NCBI GenBank assembly: GCA_002077045.2
Contig: KZ111141.1
Location: 299,001-363,000 of the forward strand
Reading direction: 5' to 3'
Source of the DNA: Rachicladosporium sp. CCFEE 5018
Taxonomy: Eukaryota > Ascomycota > Dothideomycetes > Cladosporiales > Cladosporiaceae
Length of the DNA: 64,000 bases
The notes beneath the pieces were generated by a model. The model searched no databases. It was not told the DNA's origin and saw nothing but the letters and a program-made list of their open reading frames with translations. The position numbers and the translations under genes were made by a program. Below are positions 55,194 through 64,000 of this stretch, piece after piece (the stretch's first letter is position 1; each line of letters begins with the position of its first letter).

Positions 55194-58077
55194 ATGAATA
55201 TTCCGACCGAACCCCCATGGGTCAACTACCATGACGGGCAACCGCCTGCCCTCGACGAGTCCGCCTCCAAGCCTGCATTTTCTAATGCACGGCATGGGCG
55301 TGCACGTGATGAAGCACATCGTCCGGTTAACGACGGCTTCATCGGCGACGGCCGGGAGGCCGCTGCCAGGCACCCTCTGATGCGTCACGAAGATATGTAA
55401 GTCACATGAAATTGATGTCTCGCCACTGTGGTCTGTCATCGCCGGCCTCTTCCAAGGTCGATGTGTTTGGTCATAGTCTGTAGCCTAGCTAATACGCACA
55501 CATAGTGATGCCGAAGTGGGCGCATTTCATTATGATACTTCTTCGCATTCCACAACATCTAGCCCTGGCATGATGCACGACGAACTTTGCGACGACGATA
55601 CTCCGTCGTCTGAGGCTTCTCGTGGCAGCCATGGTGCTTGGCCCTCATCGCCCGAGGCGCCTAATGTAAGTGCGCTGCGCCTAAGCACCGTGACGCCACC
55701 TGGCGTGAATGCTCAGGGAACATACGGACACCGACCTGCCTTCGGTCAGACCTGCAAACGATCTGCTGTTGATGAGCCGGAGCACAGAGCATTGAAGAGA
55801 TCGCCTAGCTGTGACCCAGGATATGGTCCCAATCACGGGCAACGTGGCACAGCGCCACATCGTAGATCCCTCAATCGTGCAACGTCGCATGCTACACACG
55901 CACAGTCGAGCATCAGGCAAGGCTGTGTGGTGTCGAGCTGTGGGGTAAGTGGTGCTGGGCCATTGAACAAGAAGCAAGCCATGGACTTCATCATTCAGCA
56001 TAACGACTCTGGCTACGGAACGATGGACTGCGTTGGGCCTGCCCCCTTGCAGCGTGACTATGATTACCAACCTCGGAAGGATAGCTCACGTCTTGACGAC
56101 TATGACGGGAGTGTCACATATACTGGTCGTGGCAAGAGGGTGATCCATGCGCCAGAGCAGTCTGTGACATCAATGCGTCCTCAGCCTGAGACCATCCCCA
56201 TTTCGCGGGAGCAGCTTGCCGTGGAGGTCAAGGGGATATATGCTGGTCTCGTCATGGTGGAGGCCAAGTGCGTCAACATCGACAACCAGAAGGCGGCTGA
56301 CCTTCAGGAGAACTTAACACCTGAGCAGTGGCAAGCACTGATCGCCCTGCATCGCACTCTGCTTTACGAGCATCATGATTTCCTGATGGCGACACAACAT
56401 CCTGCTGCCACTCCGGCACTCCGCGGACTGGCCACAAAGTACTGCATGCCGGCTCGTATGTGGAAGCACGGCATTCATGCCTTCCTTGAGGTGCTCCGTC
56501 ATCGCAGGCCTCAGTCGCAGGAGTACATGCTCTCTTTCATCTACCTTGCCTACCAGATGATGGCTCTGCTGCTTGAGACGGTCCCTGGCTTCACCGATAC
56601 ATGGACTGAATGCCTTGGGGATCTAGCTCGCTACCGCATGGCAATCGAGGAAGACAAGGAGTCTCACGCTGCCTGGGGTGATGTTGCGCGCAGTTGGTAC
56701 CAGATGGCGTCTGACAGGCACCCTGCAGTGGGTCGACTTTATCACCACCTTGGTATCTTGCAGCGACCTTCGTTGTGCAAGCTATTCTACTATTCGAGGT
56801 CATTGACTTCGGTGATCCCGTTTAACAACGCTAGGGAGTCGCTCACCACGCTCTGCGCTCCAATCTTGAAGGACGATCAGGCACTCATGAACGGCAGCCA
56901 CTCTGCGGAGGCCATGACTATCTGCTTCCATGCTCGGGTATTTGCCGGACAGCCTGAGGACATCATCACCCGAGACGGCAATATCGCACTTGCGCTACTC
57001 GACAAGCAGCCCAGCATCAAGATCGCCTCCTGGGGCGTTCATCTTGTCGTCACCAGCATCGCCGCTCTCCTCAGCTTTGGCGCGCCCGAGAATCATTACC
57101 GCCAGATGTTCGACAATGCCCTGAACTACCAGATCCACGTCAACCGATCTGACCTCCCGGCTCCAAAGACTTACGTGATCGGCACTTTCCTGGATTTGTC
57201 GCGTTCGTTACGGCCTTTTTCTTTCGTTACTGAGTTTCTCTACGCGACCTTTAATACGGTGATACGTCGGCAGCCTTCAAAACTCGAAGTCCAGGACCTG
57301 CTACCGTTCATCCACATCTCACTCACTTGGCTATCTGCAATCCACACCTTACGCTCTCGCTTCCAGCCCAACGACCCGCTGTTGCACACCATCAATCATT
57401 TGATCGATGATACCCGACTGGATTGGTCCGCCGTGGCGGAGTTCCTCAATGCGACCGCTGCGATCTACCCAATCACATCCCGCATTGAGCTCTTCGCCCG
57501 CCAGGGTATGTTCCCAACCGGTGGTAAACCACTGCACGAGGACTACTCTATACGAGGACTAGTGTGGGCGCAGTGGTATTTCTCGCCTGATTGGTTCGTT
57601 GGCATGGAAGACGATGACGGCTCTCGCGCGCTGGACGACGCTGATAAGAAGGTCGCACGCGCTGAGCGCACTATCTGGCTCGGCCTGAGGATGGCGAGGC
57701 AGCATGGGTGCTTTCTTAAATACGATGAGTCGACGAAGCGGTTCTCTGCGACGTCCAAGAGCTCTATGTTCACTGTCAAAACCGAGACCACCTTGTCCTC
57801 TCGTGCAAGCTCGACGTCACCGCGTGCGTCGACGAGCTCATCGCTTGAGAGCGACTTCGTCCTCGTCTCGCAGCCTTCTTCGCCACCCGCGGGGCTGACA
57901 TACGCAAGCGTCGCCGCCGGGACAACTTCAAATACCATGTCTGGCAGGCGCACGCTCAATCCTGTACCAACCAAGGTACAAGTCAAGCGGGAGTACTCAT
58001 CGCAAAGCAGACCCACCAAGCGGTGCTCGGACGCAGATGTCAAGGTGAAGCTAGAGGAAGGGTTGGAGGTAAGTTGA
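55194..58077 (+). CDS. Est1/SMG7-type TPR-like protein
   Basis: Exons 55194-55396 and 55506-58077 over a 109-nt intron (GTAAGT...ACATAG) give 924 residues. The first 250 residues are disordered, Ser/Pro/His-rich. The central part is helical and holds the DNA/RNA-binding-type Est1 signature: WGDVARSWYQMASDRHPAVG then RLYHHLGILQRPSLCKLFYY, and SRSLTSVIPFNNARESL. In this family a 14-3-3-like TPR fold is followed by a helical domain; members act in telomerase recruitment or nonsense-mediated decay, while many fungal paralogues are uncharacterised. The C-terminus is Ser/Thr-rich with Lys/Glu. The end may be extended: the stop lies in GTAAGTTGA, and a donor at 58069 with acceptor at 58153 would give ELLDGRV instead of VS. 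Which EST1/SMG7 role applies is not shown. Confidence 0.8.
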
Positions 58078-59068
58078 TACGTGCAGGAACTTCGTCTATA
58101 CCTTAGCCACACATTTTCGGTCAACTATGATGTGTCGGGCGGGATACTTGCAGTTGTTGGATGGACGAGTTTGACTGCTGTTGCGGAAGGGTGGGCCTCG
58201 GAGCACGAGTACAGGCTCCTGAGGCGATGGGAAATCTGTAGATGCTGTACAATTTCAGACCTGTAGATATGGAGATCATCACCTCGAACATGTGCCATCG
58301 GCCGCAGTCTCAACATTTCGGCAAATTGCAACAAGTCGCGGACGAAACGACAGTGTCGCAGAGACGAGGGAACACTGTTCTATGGATGCACGACGATATT
58401 GCTCGTCAGATTTGCGGTGCACTGCTGGAGAAGGGCAAGATCAGCTGTGACAGGGCTGGCAATTGGGACAGTGAGAGACACCAAATGAATGAGGGTACAG
58501 TTAGCTTGCCAGTCACGTGCGCACTCTGCGGCACCGTAACAACGACGAAGTCGAAGGACACTTTTTCCGATCAGTGACTGGGTAGCTTTGTGACGAGCTG
58601 CGAGGAAATCTAAGGAAGCCATGTTGTAGATTGATGTCGCTTGAAAATTTGTGGTAGCATTCAATAGATCGTCGCAGTGAGCTGTCCATGGGGCGCACCA
58701 CATGTGGGTTTCGTGGTCTAGGCGAATTTGTCAAAAGTACACCAGCTGTGCAGAGGGCAGGCCGCTGTGAAAAACCCTGACACAGGAAAGAAGGCAAATG
58801 GGCGTGCGTCCTGAATCCGGGGTTGGTTCGCATAGCGCTACCATGGCGGCCTATGTGTGGTCTGTGCACGCCGGCAGTACTCCAGCAATTGAAGAGCGAA
58901 GCGCAACATCCTTTTCGCAGTACACTCTATCCAGTTTATATATCTTGCACCATTCCTCACCATGTCTCCAACTCATACCCAGCTAAGTCATCGATCCATA
59001 GTTCATTCGAAACTCCTCAAGCACCTCTACGTGGTTCGACATACATATATCTCGCACCTATCGATCCC
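58078..59068. other. Intergenic region upstream of copy D
   Basis: About 1 kb. The copy D frame is open back to 58823 but without motif support, so I treat it as 5' region; AT-rich TATATA stretches occur around 58937-58942 and 59045-59050. A possible last exon of the Est1-type gene lies at 58154-58174. Confidence 0.35.
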
Positions 59069-59698
59069 ATGATGCCTGTCGTGACGAATACGAAGCCTGC
59101 CTCAACACCAATGGCGCCAACACTTCGCCGTCGCTCTGCCCCTTCCGACCCACTGCTCGCCCATACCGGAGGACTCGGTCGACTATGTTGCTGCTCTGCA
59201 GAAGCACTACTGTGCTTCGACGGCCGACCGCATCCGCTCCATGGGCCGTACGCCTCGACTATCCTACCGCGTGCCTGCGCGTTCGATAACCTGTGCATGG
59301 TCGAGCACAAACAACCCTACGGCATCGGTCCTACGAAACCGATGGTCGTTGCACAAGGTCGACCATCAACGGCAATCGTCAATGTTCGAGCCCCGATGCC
59401 GTCAACCAGTTTCACGATCGACACTGGCCATGTTCGAGCTCCGATGACATCCATGGATACCACATCCCGACCACCCCGTCAATGGGAGTCGATGCGAGCT
59501 CGCCCTTGCGTGTCCGGGTTGGGACAAGGAGTAAGGTCGCCATCGCACCCTCAATTTGCCTCATTGCAAGCCGGTCAGGTAAGCCTCCCCTCCTCTTCGA
59601 TCTCGATGGTCGTTACGGCCCATTGTCCAGTGTACATGCTGACCGGTTGCGATCCACAATAGGGGCTACAACATGGAGCAGTGGCTGAACTGCCCTGA
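59069..59698 (+). CDS. Copy D of the unrecognised CxC small-protein family
   Basis: The only plus-strand copy, 31 kb from the other three. Exon 1 (59069-59578, 170 codons, no internal stop) starts MMPVVTNTKPAS and carries the core as LLAHTGGLGRLCCC, C-x6-C and GRPHPL; it ends LQAGQ before a good donor GTAAGC at 59579. The acceptor is unclear. With ATAG at 59662 the product ends GLQHGAVAELP after 12 more codons. The block homologous to exon 2 of the other copies (GYNMEQWLNCPD, 59664 on) lies in the next frame, and no acceptor brings it into phase without a stop. So copy D is either diverged at its 3' end or slightly broken. The middle of exon 1 has repeated VRAPM motifs not seen in the other copies. 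Confidence 0.45.
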
Positions 59699-59943
59699 CA
59701 CGTCGATCATCGTCCTGACGGCGGCTAGTGTCCTTCAACCTGGTCTGTCAGATGATGGAAGGGCTCGAGAATTATCGTTGACCATTCGAAGAAGAGGAGA
59801 GGAAATCCCGTCGTCGCTGCTTTCGATGCTCTCGTAGGACACCGCGTAATGAATCGCAGCTGATCGCCAGTAGCAGCAAAGCAGCTCCTTTGCCGAGATC
59901 ATGTTTTGCTCTCATCAAAGAGTCAATATGTCACCCTTCCCTA

Positions 59944-61515
59944 TCACCCAAGAAAGTCTCTCACCGCTCCACCTACTCCCTCAAGATCAAGCAAGAAAGT
60001 GTCATGCCCAAACAAGCTCCTCTCCTCCCCAAGCTCAATATGCGTCACATCCTTGTTCCCACCCTCCTTCAACGCATTTGCAATCTCGCGCTGCTGGAAA
60101 GCCGGGAACAACAGATCCGTAGAAACACCTAGCACAAGAATGGGATGATTCTTAAGCGGCGCAAGACCTGCGATCAAGTCGCTGGGTGCAGAAGTCTCGG
60201 AGGGCGAAGTTGCAGGCGAGGCTTCGGGGCTTGACACATCAGGGGACGTCTCCTCGTATGGCTTATCCGGCAAGTCCAGGGTACACGCATCCGCCGCACT
60301 CGTCGCAGCAGGCGCAGCTGCACTCCTCAGCTTCCACGCATTCGCCTCCCGCCTCTTCTTCGTAGCAGCCTGCATCTCCGCGCCCAGATCAAACAAATCC
60401 ATAGCCTTACTCACATACAACAGACTATTAGCATCAAACTCCAGACACCACTTCTCCCCTGCATGATCCAAATACGTCTCGATCAGGAAATCCGGACACA
60501 GCGCCGGAGGCTTACTATCATCAACCCGCCGCCGTCCGAATCGCGCTTCCCACTCCGGTCCACTGCGGTAAGTGATTGTGGCAATCTCGCGGGCCAGCTT
60601 CATCCCCGTGTGCGGCGGGAGGGAGGTGTAGTAATTGCCCCTCGTCGACGACCAAGCAGGGTCGTGGATGAGGACTTGTCGCTGCGTATGTCGCATAGCA
60701 ATGCTATACGGATGACTTCGCGCGCAGCCCGAAACTGACACGATTCTGCCTACTCTCTCGGGCGCCATGAGGGATATGGCAAGCGACTGCATGCCTCCCA
60801 TACTGCTGCCGACGCTGGCGTAGAGTTTGTTGATGCCAAGATTGTCGAGGAGAGAGTACTGTGCGCGAACCATATCGGCCATGGTGAGGATGGGGAAGGA
60901 GGTGCCGTAGTGTTTTCCCGTCAACGGCGAGATCGAGGAAGGGCCAGTGCTGCCATAACACCCTCCCAGTACGTTCGTACAGATCACGAAGTACCTATCC
61001 GTGTCTATCGGTGCGCCTGGGCCGATAAAGCGTTCCCACCACCCTGGCTTCGGATTCGACGGCGTGCTATGTGCATGGCTGCTCGCCGACAACCCGGTAT
61101 GTAGCAAGATAGCATTACTCTTATCCTTATTCAGTGTGCCCCAAGTCTCGTACGCGATGTCGAAGCTCGGCAGCACGCCGCCCCAGTCTAGCAGAATCGG
61201 CTCGCTGCTGTGAAAGGTCTCGTGCTCGCCGGCTGTGTAGCTTGGCTCGGGACCTTCAAGCGATCGCTTGCTATGCAGTTTTTCTGTCTTGGCTTCGACT
61301 TTGTCCAGGCATGGGAATGAGAGGGGTGTGTTCTCGATTGCTGGGATCACGGTGTCGACTTCGGGGATGCGCTGACGGGCCGCGGCTTGGGAGGCGATTT
61401 TGCTTGAGCTGTGGAGGCATCGTGGGGCGGGGAGGGAGCGGACTCGAGGATTCGTTTTGCGGGCAGAGCGTGTGATCGTCCGCGAGATAGCGGCGCAGGA
61501 CCTGGGGACGTTCAT
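59944..61515 (-). CDS. MetX-family serine/homoserine O-acetyltransferase, mitochondrial
   Basis: Single exon of 523 residues. The first 45 residues are Arg/Ser/Ala-rich without acids (SRTITRSARKTNPRVRSLPA), a probable mitochondrial presequence. The alpha/beta-hydrolase body shows the MetX features: SFDIAYETWGTLNKDKSNAI, LHTGLSASSHAHS, CTNVLGGCYGSTGPSS, the nucleophile elbow VGSSMGGMQ (Ser238), GVSTDLLFP (Asp) and GHDTFLL (His). It transfers acetyl from acetyl-CoA to the hydroxyl of serine or homoserine in cysteine/methionine synthesis. The presequence and the TGLSASSHA loop favour the fungal mitochondrial serine acetyltransferase group (CysA-like) over cytosolic Met2, but substrate cannot be settled from sequence alone. 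An Ala/Ser/Pro-rich insert of about 60 residues precedes the last strand. Confidence 0.88.
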   Translation of the reverse strand: MNVPRSCAAISRTITRSARKTNPRVRSLPAPRCLHSSSKIASQAAARQRIPEVDTVIPAIENTPLSFPCLDKVEAKTEKLHSKRSLEGPEPSYTAGEHETFHSSEPILLDWGGVLPSFDIAYETWGTLNKDKSNAILLHTGLSASSHAHSTPSNPKPGWWERFIGPGAPIDTDRYFVICTNVLGGCYGSTGPSSISPLTGKHYGTSFPILTMADMVRAQYSLLDNLGINKLYASVGSSMGGMQSLAISLMAPERVGRIVSVSGCARSHPYSIAMRHTQRQVLIHDPAWSSTRGNYYTSLPPHTGMKLAREIATITYRSGPEWEARFGRRRVDDSKPPALCPDFLIETYLDHAGEKWCLEFDANSLLYVSKAMDLFDLGAEMQAATKKRREANAWKLRSAAAPAATSAADACTLDLPDKPYEETSPDVSSPEASPATSPSETSAPSDLIAGLAPLKNHPILVLGVSTDLLFPAFQQREIANALKEGGNKDVTHIELGEERSLFGHDTFLLDLEGVGGAVRDFLG

Positions 61516-61893
61516 GTTGTTCTGTAACCTGGAATATGACCGAGGAGCAACTCAATCAAACAAGGAAATTAGAGAATGGAAGTGCATTTCTCAGCAGCCA
61601 GAAAAGTCCCCGAAGCACGCAATTGCGGCCGAGGTTCTAGGCTCACACAAGCATTGCGGTACACCTTGGGATGTCAAGGTACGAGATTACACAATCGACA
61701 CATGTTCTCAACTGCAGGATAGGAAATGGCATTATAAAGACGATGTGACGCTTCAGTGCTATATATATCCTGCCGTATCATTCATCCATCCCATATATAC
61801 CACTCAGATCTAGTCGACAATCCCTCATCATACAGATTCCGGCTCAGAGATGTACACCCAAAATGCAACGCCAATAACCCCAATCCTATCACG
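61516..61893. other. Spacer between the acetyltransferase and MFS genes
   Basis: About 380 bases, containing the promoter side of the acetyltransferase gene and the 3' end of the transporter gene. Nothing else is supported. Confidence 0.4.
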
Positions 61894-63834
61894 CTATTGA
61901 GTCGACGTGATACCCAAGTACGCAAGTGAACTCGCGAATGCTGCCGTGACGGCGCCAACAAGCGGTCCGCCCACACTTTGCTGTCTCTTGCGTGACTGAG
62001 GTGCATCCCCGTCAAAGGGATCACCGTCTTCCTCATCGCCAGCTGATGCCGGCATAGCAGTCTTATCGCCCTCAAGATACACTGTCAGATGTGTCAGCAG
62101 CTGCTCGGTCTCCTGCATTTCCAAGCAAATCATGCACTTACCATGCGGCCTCACAAACCAAGTCAACACAAACGCTACCCCAAAAGTACTCGTCAAACAC
62201 ACGAACACAGTCTGCGTGAACTTGCCCACGGTAGCAGCATAAATCGCACTGAAAATCGTCGGCGCCACGACCCTAGCCAACGCATGCAGTAACCCACTCG
62301 CCCCAAGCAACTGACCCGTCTGATCAGCAGGGACATGCTTCGTGAGCGCAGACTGCAGCACCGGGCTCCCAATTCCGCCAATAGCCGCCACAGTGCCGGA
62401 AAGTATCATCATATTCCCGCTGCGCGCGAGAGTGTAGCCCAGGTAGCCCAAAGTGTCAAACAAAACCGCGACGCGGATGATAGATAAGTCGAAATTATCG
62501 CTTCCAGAAGCTTTACTTTGCTTCGGCCCGCCTGGCTTGCCTCGCACAAGTCTCGTGAGCAAAGGCATGACAACCAGCAGGCAGAACACGCGACAGATAT
62601 TGACTATACTGATGAACCGCGCGGACTCGAACGTCTTCCAGCCAAACTGGTAGTTCGTGTAGATGATCACTACGGTCATGGAGCCCATGGCGACGCCGAA
62701 CATGATCGTGTCGACTGCCGCTAAGACCACAAGGTTCGAGCGGAGGCGGTTGGAAGACCCGGAGCCGGTGGGCCAGAGTACCTTTAGCGGTGCGAAGAGG
62801 TTGAAGCTGCGTAGCTGATTGACCCAGTCTAGATTTTCATCCATGTCGCGTTTCGCGATAGCATGCTTCGCTCGTGCGGCGTGCTGGCGTTTCGCTGAGA
62901 GCGACTCCGGAACGACGAGAGCAATGAAGCAGATGAAGAAGATGTGCACTGCCAGCAGGATGTAGAAGATAATCACGATCTTGCCCGTCCACTTGACGAT
63001 ATAGCCAGCTAGGATCGGTCCTAGAGCAACGCCGCTGAAGAGACAGCCGTGTATGTAGCCAAACGCCACGTTCCGCTGTGATGCAGGTACAGTATCCGTG
63101 GCGTAGGCGTTCACAATCGCCATGGCGACTATGAATGAGCCGGTCAGGCCGTCCAATGCAGAGCCCAGCAGTAACCACTCAACGCGGAAAGTATCCGGGT
63201 GCAGCGCCGCAATGATAGTGAAGATCTCATTCGCGATCGTGCCAAAACTCGTGATAATTAGAATCTTCTTCCGCCCATACCGATCGCTCAGCGCACCCAA
63301 CCTCGGACTCGTCACAGCTGAGATCAGCCCCGATATCAACCCAATCCACAGCGTGAAGAGCGTGACCTTGCTCGACACCTCCGGAATGCGGCATTGGTCG
63401 TTATTCGAGCCTCCCGTGAAATCCACCGGCACCATCGTGAAACCTGGCTCTGTTGCCGCGCGCTCATCATAGTATTCCTTGCAGACCAACTGCAAGATTA
63501 GATTGATCTTAGGTGACATTGACCCGCCGAACGCCAATGCCATCAGCAGGAAAGGCGCCAGCACCCATATTAGGTTCGGTCGTTTGTGCCATGGTAGGTG
63601 TGCGAAGTCGTCGCCGCCGGACCAGGATTCTTTGCGATTGTCATATTCTCGGGGTAGGAGGGGGGAGTCTTCGCTGGGCTCCTCGTCTTCTGCGGAAGGG
63701 AGTTGGGTAGTAATGGAGAGGTCGTTGCCGCCGTTTACGGGCTTTGTGTCGCCATTGCGTTGTCGCTTCCTGCGTTCTTGCTCCCGTCGCTCCAGGTCCA
63801 TCTCTGTGTCGATCGCATGCTCGGCAGGCTCCAT
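61894..63834 (-). CDS. MFS transporter, 12 membrane segments
   Basis: Exons 63834-62142 and 62081-61894; the 60-nt intron (GTAAGT...GACAG) is open in frame and would add an odd Cys/Met-rich insert (KCMICLEMQETEQ) if retained. The spliced protein has 626 residues. A charged cytosolic N-terminus of about 85 residues precedes the first helix (IWVLAPFLLMALAFGGSM). The MFS motif A is clear, GALSDRYGRKKILI, in the loop after helix 2. A long central loop (LRSFNLFAPLKVLWPTGSGS) separates the two halves, and the last helix is followed by a Lys/Gln-rich tail with a final hydrophobic stretch. It resembles fungal tetracycline-efflux-like and SLC46/MFSD14-like transporters; the substrate is unknown. The upstream 166 bases to the window end hold its promoter. 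Confidence 0.9.
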   Translation of the reverse strand: MEPAEHAIDTEMDLERREQERRKRQRNGDTKPVNGGNDLSITTQLPSAEDEEPSEDSPLLPREYDNRKESWSGGDDFAHLPWHKRPNLIWVLAPFLLMALAFGGSMSPKINLILQLVCKEYYDERAATEPGFTMVPVDFTGGSNNDQCRIPEVSSKVTLFTLWIGLISGLISAVTSPRLGALSDRYGRKKILIITSFGTIANEIFTIIAALHPDTFRVEWLLLGSALDGLTGSFIVAMAIVNAYATDTVPASQRNVAFGYIHGCLFSGVALGPILAGYIVKWTGKIVIIFYILLAVHIFFICFIALVVPESLSAKRQHAARAKHAIAKRDMDENLDWVNQLRSFNLFAPLKVLWPTGSGSSNRLRSNLVVLAAVDTIMFGVAMGSMTVVIIYTNYQFGWKTFESARFISIVNICRVFCLLVVMPLLTRLVRGKPGGPKQSKASGSDNFDLSIIRVAVLFDTLGYLGYTLARSGNMMILSGTVAAIGGIGSPVLQSALTKHVPADQTGQLLGASGLLHALARVVAPTIFSAIYAATVGKFTQTVFVCLTSTFGVAFVLTWFVRPHGKCMICLEMQETEQLLTHLTVYLEGDKTAMPASAGDEEDGDPFDGDAPQSRKRQQSVGGPLVGAVTAAFASSLAYLGITSTQ

Positions 63835-64000
63835 CGTTGCGGCCGGATCGTAAATCTCAATGCGCTGACAGGGCTATCGCATGGCTGCTAGGGGATGCTG
63901 ACATGTCTAAACCAAATTACAGGCTGCAGGCATCAAAACAACATCGATACGCAGAAGCAAAGGAGTGTCTGGAATGCGGACATGTAGGCATGCGAGCGCC

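Overview
This window is nuclear DNA of a filamentous ascomycete (Pezizomycotina; the gene set and sequence style fit Dothideomycetes, but that class-level placement is inference). Reasons: large eukaryotic housekeeping proteins on both strands, short GT-AG introns of about 50-110 nt with CTGAC/CTAAC-like branch sites, Zn2Cys6 and GT69 proteins typical of fungi, moderate GC, and no operons or ribosome binding sites. Gene models below were spliced by eye; exon limits are given where both splice sites and the joined reading frame could be checked.

Layout. 1-9.6 kb: 3' end of a tail-anchored protein, a Ubp12/USP15-type deubiquitinase (+), and a PPR-like, probably mitochondrial protein (-). 10-14.4 kb: a cytochrome P450 (+) convergent with a Zn2Cys6 regulator (-). 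16.3-22 kb: an unknown coiled-coil protein (+), SDS22 (-), and an Rvs167/Hob1-like BAR-SH3 protein (+). 22-28 kb: an accessory stretch holding three minus-strand copies of a small gene family that I do not recognise, a fragment of a FHIP paralogue, and a short cryptic ORF. 28.9-37.3 kb: a JSN1-like RRM-PUF protein (-) and a Far1/Ste5-like RING-PH-VWA scaffold (-). 37.3-41.8 kb: no supported gene. 41.8-49.5 kb: TTI1 (-) and SGF73 (+) on a shared divergent promoter, then a CAP59-type GT69 mannosyltransferase (+). 50-58 kb: a FHIP-type protein (-), a gene-poor stretch, and an Est1/SMG7-type protein (+). 59-64 kb: a fourth copy of the unknown family (+), a MetX-type serine/homoserine O-acetyltransferase (-) and an MFS transporter (-).

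Most genes are unlinked housekeeping functions: ubiquitin removal, PP1 control, TOR/PIKK assembly, SAGA, endocytosis, mRNA control, sulfur amino acids. The most interesting element is the four-copy family with the core LLSFTGGVGRLCxC and a second exon encoding a MQRWLxDxNDMPAYL-like block. Differences between copies fall mainly on silent positions, so the protein has been under selection, yet two copies now carry in-frame stops and a third uses a GC splice donor.
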